Source: Pseudanabaena sp. FACHB-2040 (lineage in GTDB: Bacteria > Cyanobacteriota > Cyanobacteriia > Phormidesmidales > Phormidesmidaceae). From it: DNA of 64,000 bases. Within the stretch, counting starts at the first letter, position 1. Every line of letters begins with the position of its first letter. Positions 17,722-25,391 of this stretch are shown here, one piece after another. The stretch is taken from positions 61,394 to 125,393 of the forward strand of contig NZ_JACJQO010000007.1 in the NCBI RefSeq assembly GCF_014696715.1, read 5' to 3'. Both the position numbers and the translations under genes were made by a program. The notes under the pieces are model-generated. The model did not search any database. It saw nothing but the letters and a program-made list of their open reading frames with translations, and was not told the origin of the DNA.

Positions 17722-17731
17722 ATTTAAGTTT

Positions 17732-17764
17732 AGAAACCCAGTTTCTCCAAGAAACCGGGTTTCT
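17732..17764. terminator. Terminator built from AGAAACC repeats
   Basis: AGAAACCC pairs with GGGTTTCT (17732-17739 and 17757-17764) and GTTTC with GAAAC inside it, giving a long hairpin with one mismatch and a 5-base loop. It separates two convergent genes. The AGAAACC/GGTTTCT unit is a hairpin type I recall as frequent in cyanobacterial intergenic DNA. Confidence 0.8.
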
Positions 17765-17782
17765 TTAAGAGGGGGTTCTCCG

Positions 17783-18445
17783 CTAATTGCGGTCAGCTAC
17801 TCGGGCGTAGCGCCTAGCGTATCGGCCCACTGCTTTGACAAATAATCCTAGGTGAATCAGGGAGGGCAGCATCGCTGACATGCCCATGACCACACCAAAG
17901 TAGATATTTCTCAGGCTGTCGCCATCAGTGGGATCGGTCAATGCCTCCTCAAACCGGCTACCGTACTTGGCGGTGCGATCGACCAGCGCTTCCGGACTTT
18001 CTAACACCAGACTAATGAGCCAGCCGGAAAACGAAAACACAAAAAGCACCCAGAAGGTCGCAACGATCGCAATAGCGACATCGACACTGAGGTGAGCGAC
18101 ATAGCTGGCTAGAGAAGTTGTTTTTAGCGCCCGCCGAGCAATAAAGACGGTAATGAAAAACGAGGCAGTATCAAAAACAGCCCCCAAAATCCCCACCGGA
18201 AAAGACAGCAAGAAGTAGTTTAGGCGATCTGCGCCAAAGGCATTTTCGGGATAGGCGGTAGTGATTGCCAGCCAGTAAGCGCCAAAGTTGAGCAGGGCAA
18301 AGAAGGCAAAGAGTTTAGGCAAAAAGCTGATGAAGGAGCCTCGGTTGCGATCGTAATGATCGAGCAACCGAGACAGATACTGTTTCCAGATGGCAATCAC
18401 AGCCTCGCCTGATCTGGGAGACGGGCTAGGTGCTGATGGAGACAT
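17783..18445 (-). CDS. Membrane protein of unknown function
   Basis: A 220-residue protein with about four hydrophobic segments (roughly 45-65, 80-105, 122-150 and 185-208). The N-terminus is proline/serine-rich, and between the third and fourth helices is an acidic soluble loop. I do not recognise a domain; the helix pattern with LLDHYDRNRGSF near the start suggests a conserved cyanobacterial membrane protein. It is transcribed toward the ABA4-like gene and ends just after the shared terminator. The next gene upstream is smtB, about 135 bases away, but no link to zinc is visible. Confidence 0.8.
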   Translation of the reverse strand: MSPSAPSPSPRSGEAVIAIWKQYLSRLLDHYDRNRGSFISFLPKLFAFFALLNFGAYWLAITTAYPENAFGADRLNYFLLSFPVGILGAVFDTASFFITVFIARRALKTTSLASYVAHLSVDVAIAIVATFWVLFVFSFSGWLISLVLESPEALVDRTAKYGSRFEEALTDPTDGDSLRNIYFGVVMGMSAMLPSLIHLGLFVKAVGRYARRYARVADRN

Positions 18446-18580
18446 AAAGCTTCTGAAATAGAGTGTTCAATCGACTCTTGGTTAACCCTAAACAAATTCC
18501 CTGGGGGTTGCCGTTCGTTGGAGACGCCTTTTCATAGGATTTCTGGGAACCCGAACAGAAATTGTAGAAGGGCTTTTTCC

Positions 18581-18907
18581 CTAGTGGGGCTCGTCTAGGT
18601 GTTCAGAGACTTCCTGATATAGGTTAACGATGTGGTCGTCTTGCAGGCGATAGACCACATTTCGACCCTGCCGCTCGTGGCTAACCATCCGCATGACTCG
18701 CAGCGTCCGCAGCTGATGAGAGACGGCTGATTCGCTCATGCCGACAATCTCTGCCAGTTCACCCACCCGCATTTCTTGAACTGCTAGGGCCGAGAGGATG
18801 CGCCAGCGGTTGGTGTCGCCCAAGACCCCAAAAAACTCTGCCATTCGCTGGGCTTTTTCCAAGCTCAAAATTTGGCGCTTTACTGCCTCTATTTGGCCAC
18901 TATCCAT
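18581..18907 (-). CDS. smtB: Zinc-responsive ArsR-family repressor
   Basis: Winged-helix repressor of 108 residues that should release DNA when zinc binds. The recognition region is GMSESAVSHQLRTLRVM. The C-terminal helix has D-x-H-(10)-H-x-x-E (DDHIVNLYQEVSEHLDE), exactly the alpha-5 zinc site of SmtB. The cysteine of the alpha-3 site is replaced (MRVGELAEIVG where SmtB has CVGDL), so only the alpha-5 site is expected. It is divergent from the metallothionein gene, with two operator-like palindromes between them, the classic smt arrangement. Confidence 0.93.
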   Translation of the reverse strand: MDSGQIEAVKRQILSLEKAQRMAEFFGVLGDTNRWRILSALAVQEMRVGELAEIVGMSESAVSHQLRTLRVMRMVSHERQGRNVVYRLQDDHIVNLYQEVSEHLDEPH

Positions 18908-18963
18908 GCACTTCGAGATTCCAACCGTTTCCGCAAGTTTAAAGATTATCCGATCTAAATACC

Positions 18964-19009
18964 TGAATAACTGTTCAAATGTTATGGTTGATGTATGAAC
19001 ACCTGTTCA
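18964..19009. promoter_or_regulatory. Two SmtB operator palindromes
   Basis: TGAATA-AC-TGTTCA (18964-18977) and TGAACA-CC-TGTTCA (18996-19009) lie between divergent smtB and smtA. Both fit the 6-2-6 core of known SmtB operators; the second is perfect. Their centres are 32 bases apart, about three helical turns. Confidence 0.85.
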
Positions 19010-19047
19010 GGTGTCGTGTTCCTTCTAAGTCATTATGGAGATTACCC

Positions 19048-19215
19048 ATGACTACTGTTACCCAAATGAAATGTGCCTGTAGCTCTTGCCTTTGCGTTAT
19101 GGACGTGGGTACGGCAATTGAAAAAGATGGCCAGTACTACTGCAGCGAAGCCTGCTCTACTAACCATGAGTCGGGTGCTGGCTGCGGTCACCACGGCTGT
19201 TCCTGCCACTCCTAG
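19048..19215 (+). CDS. smtA: Zinc metallothionein
   Basis: A 55-residue metal-buffering protein. Eight or nine cysteines in CACSSCLCV, YYCSEACSTNH and the C-terminal CGHHGCSCHS, plus histidines, match the SmtA/BmtA family, which folds a four-zinc cluster. The start at ATG 19048 is set by homology and a TGGAG ribosome site; the open frame extends upstream to 18979 through the operators and is not coding. It should be derepressed by zinc through SmtB. A strong hairpin follows about 20 bases after the stop. Confidence 0.96.
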   Translation: MTTVTQMKCACSSCLCVMDVGTAIEKDGQYYCSEACSTNHESGAGCGHHGCSCHS

Positions 19216-19236
19216 ACCAGAGTCGCTCAAACAAAA

Positions 19237-19299
19237 AAAGACCACAGAGGCTGAGCTTGCCCTTAAATGAGGCAGCTTGAGAGCAGTTCTGTGGTCTTT
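19237..19299. terminator. Long bidirectional terminator hairpin
   Basis: AAAGACCACAGA pairs with TCTGTGGTCTTT (19237-19248 and 19288-19299), a perfect 12-bp stem. The 39-base loop can form a second partial stem (GCTTGCC with GGCAGC). It sits between convergent smtA and znuA. Confidence 0.88.
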
Positions 19300-19346
19300 A
19301 GCGTTTTGGCTAGGAAGCTCTAAAAAACTGGCTGTCAGCGCACTGC

Positions 19347-20444
19347 TTAAATTGGGGCAGAGGTGACATCACAGGTGCCCTTGAGGGCATTGACGATATT
19401 GCAGGTGTTGGCAACCAGCATCGCCTGCACCGTTTCGGCCTCAGAACCCGGCCCACCAGGTCCCGCATCATAGAGAGGCTGATCCACCACAGTAACGCCC
19501 GCATCCCTAGCGACTGCCTCTATCAGCTTGGGACTAGTTGTTGCTTCAGCAAAAACGGCGGGTACTTCGGCTGCTCTAATATCCTTGACCAGGCTTGTCA
19601 ATGTCGAGGCAGAGGGAGTCTCTGCCGTACTCAAGCCGGACAGCACCCCGCCTACCTCAAAGCCATATGCCTGAGCGAAATAACGAAAGGAATCGTGGGT
19701 AGTAACCAGCGAGCGATTGGCCTCTGGTACGGTTGTTGTCTGCGCTTGAATCCATTGGTCTAGCTGGACAAACTGAGCCTGAAGCTCGTTGCCCCTTTGT
19801 CTGTATTGCTCGGCATTGTCTGGAGCTAGTGTGTTCAGGTGCTCTACTAGCACGGAGACAATAGCCGCATTATTGGCAGCGTTTTGCCAGATGTGAGGGT
19901 CGGGCATTAGGGCCGCTGTTTCTTCGTGGGTGTGCTCTGCCTCGTGATCGTGGTTGTGGTCTGCTTCGCTGTGGTCATCATGGGCGTGCTCTGCGTCGCT
20001 GTGATCGTGGCTGTGGCCCTGAGCCATGATCGGCTCTGGTACGGCCTCTTCATAGACTGGGATTTTAGGAGCCGGGTTGGCAGTCGCTTGAATTAGGCCG
20101 ATCACGGCAGGCTCAAACTCGTAGCCGCCGTAGAGAATCAGATCTGCATCGTCAATCGCCGCTCTATCAGAGGGCGAGGGCCTGTAAACGTGAGGATCTT
20201 GGCCGTAGTCCAGCAAACAGGTCAGGGCAACGGTATCGCCAGCAAGCTGCTGGGTCAGGTCGCACAGCACAGTGTTAGTCGCTACCACGCTGGGCAGTGT
20301 GGCGGTGTTGGCAGGTGTGGCATTGTCCTGATCTGATGGGCCGCTGCTTTGGGCACAGCTAATGGTAGTAAGGGCCAGAGCACCCCAGGCAACTCCCCGA
20401 GGCAAAGCCATTTTCATTCTTAGAGTGAGCTTGGAGTTAAGCAT
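19347..20444 (-). CDS. znuA: Zinc ABC transporter substrate-binding protein
   Basis: Periplasmic zinc-binding component of the ZnuABC importer, 365 residues. The N-terminal signal ends near TTISCAQSS, which resembles a lipobox with a non-ideal -3 position. The binding protein shows family signatures VATNTVLCDLTQQLAG, DPHVYRPSPSDRAAI, the ZnuA-type histidine/acid-rich loop (HSHDHSDAEHAHDDH and following), MPDPHIWQN, and TTHDSFRYFAQAYGF. The start could instead be ATG 20417 (MKMALPRG), giving a tighter signal peptide. A Zur-like box and a second 12-base palindrome separate it from divergent znuC. Confidence 0.95.
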   Translation of the reverse strand: MLNSKLTLRMKMALPRGVAWGALALTTISCAQSSGPSDQDNATPANTATLPSVVATNTVLCDLTQQLAGDTVALTCLLDYGQDPHVYRPSPSDRAAIDDADLILYGGYEFEPAVIGLIQATANPAPKIPVYEEAVPEPIMAQGHSHDHSDAEHAHDDHSEADHNHDHEAEHTHEETAALMPDPHIWQNAANNAAIVSVLVEHLNTLAPDNAEQYRQRGNELQAQFVQLDQWIQAQTTTVPEANRSLVTTHDSFRYFAQAYGFEVGGVLSGLSTAETPSASTLTSLVKDIRAAEVPAVFAEATTSPKLIEAVARDAGVTVVDQPLYDAGPGGPGSEAETVQAMLVANTCNIVNALKGTCDVTSAPI

Positions 20445-20445
20445 T

Positions 20446-20457
20446 GGGAACGTTCCC
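20446..20457. promoter_or_regulatory. Perfect 12-base palindrome next to the znuA start
   Basis: GGGAACGTTCCC is perfectly symmetrical and abuts the start region of znuA. It differs from both the SmtB sites and the Zur-like box in this locus, so the binding factor, if any, is unknown. Confidence 0.4.
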
Positions 20458-20491
20458 TACTTCAAAAAGGGTCTGCTATCATGAAGCTGAG

Positions 20492-20504
20492 AATGATTAT
20501 CATT
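20492..20504. promoter_or_regulatory. Zur-like operator between znuA and znuC
   Basis: AATGAT-T-ATCATT is a perfect 13-base palindrome of the Fur/Zur type, placed between the two divergent zinc-uptake genes so that one repressor could control both. It ends seven bases before ATG 20512. Confidence 0.8.
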
Positions 20505-20511
20505 GCTGACT

Positions 20512-21255
20512 ATGCTAGAGACCCAACGGCTATCTGTCAATTACCGGGGAATTCCGGCTCTACAAGAGGTGTCTCTGGTGCTAGAAGCAGGACAGATGGT
20601 AGGTCTGATTGGCCCTAACGGAGCTGGCAAGAGTACCTTAATAAAGGCAGTTTTGGGCCTAGTGCCAGGCCGGGGTCAGGTGCTTTTTCGGGGGGCTCCA
20701 CTGAAGCGTCAGCGTCAGCGGTTGGCCTATGTGCCCCAGCGCAGCCAGATCGACTGGGACTATCCCACTACTGCCTGGAATGTGGTGATGATGTCCCAAA
20801 CGGTTGCAGCTGGCTGGTTTCACCCCCCTACTCTTCGGCATAAGCACGCTGTTAAAGCGGCCCTAGAGCAGGTGGGCATGCTAGATCTGGCCCATCGCCA
20901 AATAGGCCAGCTATCAGGTGGCCAGCAGCAGCGCATTTTCCTAGCTCGGGCGCTGGCTCAGGGAGCAGATTTGTATTTGCTAGACGAACCGTTCACTGGA
21001 GTGGACAAGAAGACTGAAGCTCTACTGCTGCGTATTTTTGATGAATTGAGATCTCAGGGTAAAACGCTGTTAGTGAGCTGCCATGAGTGGGGAGAGGCGC
21101 TAGATCGCTACGATCGCCTGCTGCTGCTGAACCAAAAGGTCCTAGCCGATGGTCCCCCTGAGGCTGTGATGACGCTAGATAATCTTCAAAAGGCTTATGG
21201 CAGCGGTCTGCAGCCTCCTAAGAACAGCCAGTTTCCCTACCTAATAGCGGGTTGA
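20512..21255 (+). CDS. znuC: Zinc ABC transporter ATPase
   Basis: Cytoplasmic ATPase of the zinc importer, 247 residues. Walker A is GPNGAGKST, the signature is LSGGQQQR, Walker B is LYLLDEP, and a switch histidine follows in LLVSCHEW. The frame also offers TTG 20503, but that codon lies inside the Zur-like box; ATG 20512 fits the family N-terminus (LETQRLSVNYRG). Neither start has a clear ribosome site, so a short or leaderless transcript is possible. Its permease partner znuB is downstream on the opposite strand, an unusual split of the transporter genes. Confidence 0.93.
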   Translation: MLETQRLSVNYRGIPALQEVSLVLEAGQMVGLIGPNGAGKSTLIKAVLGLVPGRGQVLFRGAPLKRQRQRLAYVPQRSQIDWDYPTTAWNVVMMSQTVAAGWFHPPTLRHKHAVKAALEQVGMLDLAHRQIGQLSGGQQQRIFLARALAQGADLYLLDEPFTGVDKKTEALLLRIFDELRSQGKTLLVSCHEWGEALDRYDRLLLLNQKVLADGPPEAVMTLDNLQKAYGSGLQPPKNSQFPYLIAG

Positions 21256-21357
21256 TCGCCGGATATCCGGTGAGGTATTTCAGGGCACAGAAAATTTAGT
21301 GCATTGCGATCGCAGTTCTCAGTACAAGCGAAGCAATCCCCCCTGAGGCGTTAGCTC

Positions 21358-22200
21358 TTACTTTTGTTGAGACGCAGCATTACGCGTCAAAATGCCCTGA
21401 CTGGGGCTGACCATCAGAGCAACTAGAAATAAGGCAAAGACTGCCAGCGCAATGGTTGGGCCGGAAGGAATGTCGAGGTAATAGCTCAGATAAATGCCGA
21501 TGATGCTGGCAACTGCACCCAGAGCTGCGCCCACAATCATCATCCAGTGCAACTCCTTGACCAGTAGAAAGGCAGTCAGGGCAGGGCCAACCATTAGCGC
21601 GATAACCAGAATTACGCCGACAGCCTTCATACCGGTGACGATGGTGAGGGTGACGGCTGCCGTTAGCCCCCAGTTGATCACGGTGACTGGCAGACCCATC
21701 GCTTCGGCCCCTGATGGATCAAAGGTAAAAAAGAGTAGCTCTTTGTAAAACAGCTTGACAGTAGCCAGTAGCCCCAGAGTAATTAGCCCCATATGCCAGA
21801 GGTCGGCTCGGGTGACGCTGAGCAGATCGCCAAACAGCAGGCTTTCTAGGTCTAGGGTGCTGCGTAGAATAGTGAGCAGCGCCACGCCTAGGGCGAAGAA
21901 AGCGGCCAGGGTAAGGGCCATAATGGCATCAGCTTTGATGCGAGACTGAGCTTTGACCCAGGTGATTACGCCTGTGCTGAGCATCCCAAAGATGAAGGCT
22001 CCGATGAGCAAGTCCCATCTGAGAAAATGAGCGATCGCAAGTCCTGGCAGCACCGAGTGAGACAGGACATTGCCCAAGAGGGACATGCGCTGCACAATCA
22101 GGTAGGTGCCGACGACCGGGCATAGCACCCCCGCCAAAATACCGGCAATCATAGCGTTGCGGATAAATTCGTAGGCTAGAGGGTCAAAAAGCCAGTCCAT
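21358..22200 (-). CDS. znuB: Zinc ABC transporter permease
   Basis: Membrane component of the ZnuABC importer, 280 residues with about eight helices, of the ABC-3 family. Family segments include YEFIRNAMIAGILAGVLCPVVG, LLGNVLSHSVLPGLAIAHF and MKAVGVILVIALMVGPALTA. It is convergent with znuC and needs its own promoter in 22201-22350; I find no clear AATGAT-type box there. Manganese permeases of the same family are hard to distinguish by sequence, but the His-rich ZnuA nearby favours zinc. Confidence 0.92.
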   Translation of the reverse strand: MDWLFDPLAYEFIRNAMIAGILAGVLCPVVGTYLIVQRMSLLGNVLSHSVLPGLAIAHFLRWDLLIGAFIFGMLSTGVITWVKAQSRIKADAIMALTLAAFFALGVALLTILRSTLDLESLLFGDLLSVTRADLWHMGLITLGLLATVKLFYKELLFFTFDPSGAEAMGLPVTVINWGLTAAVTLTIVTGMKAVGVILVIALMVGPALTAFLLVKELHWMMIVGAALGAVASIIGIYLSYYLDIPSGPTIALAVFALFLVALMVSPSQGILTRNAASQQK

Positions 22201-22351
22201 AGGAATGTGCTGTAGAGGAGCAATTTCTCATTTTGGCTTACTGAGGTGGGGGCTTGGGTAAGTTAGAGTGGGATCAACTTTTTAACAACCGCTGGCGTCG
22301 GAGCATCCTAACCCAGTCTCTTGCCGGCCCTACTGAGGCACCCAGAACCCT

Positions 22352-22996
22352 ATGGGAGTCGTTTTGTACTTTTTACGCCACGGTCAAACGGCCTATAGCC
22401 TCACGGGGGGCTATTGCGGCACGTCTGCAAACGACCCCGGATTGACCGAGGCGGGTCTAGAAATGGCGCAGGAGTTTGCCCATGCCTATGCCCATTTTCC
22501 CTGGACAGCAGTTTACGCCAGCCCGCTCAGGAGAGCCATTGAGACTGCCCGGCCGCTATGCCAGCGAACGGGCCTAGAGATGCGGGTACGCGATGGCCTG
22601 CGAGAGGTGATGTATGGCCGCTGGGAAGGCATGCGCCCGGTGGAGGTGGACAAAGAGTACCATGACGAGTACGTGGCCTGGCTTACCGATCCCGCCTGGT
22701 ACGCGCCTGTGGGCGGAGAGCGAGCAGTGGACATTGCCCGCCGCTCATCTCAGGTGCTCGACGAAATTGAACGAACCCATCAAGAAGGCCACATTCTGCT
22801 GGTTTCTCACAAAGCGACCATCCGCATTATGCTGAGTACGCTAATGGGGATTGACGTGGGGCGCTACCGCGATCGCATGGATATGCCCGTAGCGGCAGTC
22901 AGCATTGTGGAGCTGGCCTCGCGAGGACCGCTGTTTCACACCATTGCCGATCGCTCCCACTTGGGAGAGCGGCTGCGCTCTCTGCCCAGTACGTGA
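22352..22996 (+). CDS. Histidine phosphatase family protein, active-site intact
   Basis: A 214-residue phosphoglycerate-mutase-like phosphatase. The catalytic motif is LRHGQTAYS at the N-terminus; the second arginine is in ASPLRRAIETA, the acid in REVMYGRWEGM, and the second histidine in LLVSHKATIRIML. All four catalytic positions are present, so it should be an active phosphatase or mutase of unknown substrate. The next gene begins 15 bases later and encodes a close paralog, so the pair probably arose by tandem duplication and is cotranscribed. Confidence 0.92.
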   Translation: MGVVLYFLRHGQTAYSLTGGYCGTSANDPGLTEAGLEMAQEFAHAYAHFPWTAVYASPLRRAIETARPLCQRTGLEMRVRDGLREVMYGRWEGMRPVEVDKEYHDEYVAWLTDPAWYAPVGGERAVDIARRSSQVLDEIERTHQEGHILLVSHKATIRIMLSTLMGIDVGRYRDRMDMPVAAVSIVELASRGPLFHTIADRSHLGERLRSLPST

Positions 22997-23011
22997 GGTG
23001 AGGCGAGGCCC

Positions 23012-23665
23012 ATGACCCTGAAACTCTATCTCCTTCGCAATGCAGAAACCTACTTTTGCAGCACCGGACGCTACTGCAGCCGCGACGGGGTGCCCCTCAC
23101 TGAGCGCGGTCAGCAAATGGCCGACTATTTTGCCCGTCACTACCGAGATGTGCCCTGGAAAGCGGTGCTGTGTAGTCCGCTAAATCATGCGATCGCAACC
23201 GTCAGCCCCCTCTGCGAAGCAACCGGCCTATCTGTAGACTGTCGCAATGAGCTGCACGAACTTTCCTTTGGAGCCTGGGAGGGCATGTCGCCCCAAGAGG
23301 TCAACCAACAGTACCACGATGACTATATCCGGTGGTTGGCCGACCCTGCTTGGAATGCGCCCACCGATGGCGAGAAAGGCATCCGCGTTGCCCGCCGCAG
23401 CTCTGCCGTGCTCGAAGAAATCGAAGAAACTTATCCAGAGGGCCATGTGCTGGTGGTCTCCCACAAAGCCACCCTGCGAATTATGCTCTGTACCCTACTC
23501 GGCATCGACATTGGCCGCTACCGCGACCGTCTAGCCATGCCAGTTAGCGCCGTGACCCTAGTTGAGGTGCCGCAATATGGCCCCTTTGTGCGGATGCTAA
23601 ACGACTGCTCTCACCTGCCCCTGCATCTGCGGCCCAAACTAATGGGCAACGGTTCGGACAGTTAA
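23012..23665 (+). CDS. Degenerate histidine-phosphatase paralog
   Basis: A 217-residue paralog of the preceding gene, similar along its whole length (for example IGRYRDR in both). The catalytic RHG is replaced by RNA (LLRNAETYF), so the phosphohistidine is missing, and SPLxRA has become SPLNHA, losing the second arginine. The glutamate in HELSFGAWEGM and the distal histidine in VVSHKATLRIML remain. It is therefore probably not a phosphatase and may bind phospho-ligands or its active neighbour, which is inference. The frame is open and well preserved, so it is under selection rather than decaying. Confidence 0.88.
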   Translation: MTLKLYLLRNAETYFCSTGRYCSRDGVPLTERGQQMADYFARHYRDVPWKAVLCSPLNHAIATVSPLCEATGLSVDCRNELHELSFGAWEGMSPQEVNQQYHDDYIRWLADPAWNAPTDGEKGIRVARRSSAVLEEIEETYPEGHVLVVSHKATLRIMLCTLLGIDIGRYRDRLAMPVSAVTLVEVPQYGPFVRMLNDCSHLPLHLRPKLMGNGSDS

Positions 23666-23674
23666 TTCGGACAA

Positions 23675-24667
23675 TTAATCAGACAGGGAATCAGATAGCT
23701 GAGGATCAGCAGCGGGAGAGCGATTGACCTGGGGTTGCGGGTTGCCCTGTTCATCCAGATAACCTAGGCGAGTCAAAAAACTCTGCAGCGCTGCCGGAAA
23801 GTCTTTGAATTCAGACGCAACATTGCCCTCTGAATCGTAATTTACCAGGCCCCAGTCGTTGGCCCGATCGTAGTGGGCCAGCATAAAGTTCCAGCCTTCC
23901 TGATACTCACCCAGCCGAATTTTTTGAGCCACATATCCCGCCAACAGACCGTTAAGAGCTGGAGGAGTATCTGCCTGCTCTTGGTAAACGGTATACATGC
24001 GCCAGGCCGTTGATCTGAGGTAGTCTCGGAACTGGGGCGTCGTATCGACATACTGACCGTTTTGAAAGCTCAAGATCACGTTAGGAGGAAATGACCCGGC
24101 GTAGGAACCGAAGGTGTAGAAAAAGGCATTATCTAAGGTGATAAATTCGATCTGCCCATCCTGATTCAGGTCCCGAAACTCCCCGCCCCCGCCATCTAGA
24201 GGGGCAAAGGGAATGGCCTGAAAGCCGCTGCCGTCCCAGGTATAGGTAGTGTAGGCTAGGCAGCAGTGAGCCCCCCCTGTAAAAGCCCCAAGAACAACCT
24301 CTGGAACACCGTTGTTATCAAGGTCGATCAGCTCTACGCTGCCAAAATAATAGGTCGTTGCTGCTGTCGTTATATAGGGAGTGCCGTTATAGAAAATCTC
24401 AAGCTGAAGGTTGTTTTCCTGATCAGACGGTCGTTCAACTGCCTGATAGCTAACCTGTACGCTAACTGGCCCTAGGGAGAGTTTGTGGTTTTGCAGCTCG
24501 GCGGTTTCTCCTGTCACGTCTAAGCGAGTCTCGGCGGCAAGGGTCAAAGGCCGATCCCCAGATGCGGCGATCAAAGATCGGGCCTGTGGAGCCACGGCAA
24601 CGCCCAAAATTCCCAATATTGCTAAGCCTGCAGCTACTGCAGGGCTCAAAGCTAGCTTTATGTTCAT
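23675..24667 (-). CDS. Exported protein with VCBS/FG-GAP-like segments
   Basis: A 330-residue protein with an N-terminal signal or anchor (hydrophobic about 8-28). The central part has calcium-loop-like motifs DLDNNGVPEVVLG and DLNQDGQIEFITL spaced as in FG-GAP/VCBS repeats, with AHCCLAYTTYTWDG between them. The C-terminal third is helical and ends in a low-complexity tail. It is likely periplasmic or outer-surface. No enzymatic motif is seen. It ends nine bases from the convergent degenerate phosphatase gene. Confidence 0.8.
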   Translation of the reverse strand: MNIKLALSPAVAAGLAILGILGVAVAPQARSLIAASGDRPLTLAAETRLDVTGETAELQNHKLSLGPVSVQVSYQAVERPSDQENNLQLEIFYNGTPYITTAATTYYFGSVELIDLDNNGVPEVVLGAFTGGAHCCLAYTTYTWDGSGFQAIPFAPLDGGGGEFRDLNQDGQIEFITLDNAFFYTFGSYAGSFPPNVILSFQNGQYVDTTPQFRDYLRSTAWRMYTVYQEQADTPPALNGLLAGYVAQKIRLGEYQEGWNFMLAHYDRANDWGLVNYDSEGNVASEFKDFPAALQSFLTRLGYLDEQGNPQPQVNRSPAADPQLSDSLSD

Positions 24668-24779
24668 GCTTTCCCGTCTTTTCAGACAGCCTATTTGAAC
24701 CTGTCATACTCCAAATCAGCTGGGATATCGGAAAAGCTTTTCAGAACTTTAGGGATCAGAGCTTTAGAAGCGGTAGGGC

Positions 24780-25202
24780 TCAATAGCGCCAGTAGCGTTT
24801 GCCTCGAAAAAAAACGCCTAGGGCTGCTCCCACAATTTGGGTGTAGCTAAGGCCCACTAGAAAGGACACATCCCAGGGAAGCACATCCCTAATAAACAGC
24901 ACTATTCCAATGCAGGCAATCAGCGCCCAAAGGATGCCAGCATCTAGAAAAACGCTGCGGAAAACTTGCTCCATCAACACTACCGACATCGCCCCAACGC
25001 CCATCATTGCCAGAAAGGGCAACACCAAAAATAGCAGTGTGAAAAAAGCCGAGAGTCTGCCCCCTAAAAGCGCCGAAGGCAATTGGGAAAATGCTTGAAG
25101 TAGAAGGAAATCGAGAATTGTGGCAATCAGGATAGTGAGAGCAGCATTTTGCAGCAGAATCACCCAGGGAAGAGTTTTAAGCCGCCATAAGGGATTACGC
25201 AT
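24780..25202 (-). CDS. Small membrane protein of unknown function
   Basis: A 140-residue very hydrophobic protein with about four membrane helices (roughly 12-35, 45-72, 85-105 and 112-132) and a basic C-terminal RGKRYWRY. No recognised domain. It is 112 bases upstream of the exported-protein gene on the same strand and may share its transcript; the divergent MFS gene starts 190 bases away. Confidence 0.75.
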   Translation of the reverse strand: MRNPLWRLKTLPWVILLQNAALTILIATILDFLLLQAFSQLPSALLGGRLSAFFTLLFLVLPFLAMMGVGAMSVVLMEQVFRSVFLDAGILWALIACIGIVLFIRDVLPWDVSFLVGLSYTQIVGAALGVFFRGKRYWRY

Positions 25203-25391
25203 TAGGTTTGAAAAATATCTCTATTGCTACTGCTGATGCATTTAAAGGTAGCGTACTGCCGGGGCGCTCGGTTGGCTTCGGCCTTTAAACGGCATTTGAT
25301 CTTGAATTCAGACAAAAGAGCGTTGCTGCTGGCCTTTGAAAACAGCAAACCTATAAATTTCAGTACTTTTTTGGTACTTTGACCAACTGGC

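Noticed and set aside
23012..23665. Second histidine-phosphatase gene as a pseudogene
   Set aside because: The frame is complete, codon use matches neighbours and non-catalytic parts are well kept, so it is listed as a coding pseudoenzyme instead.
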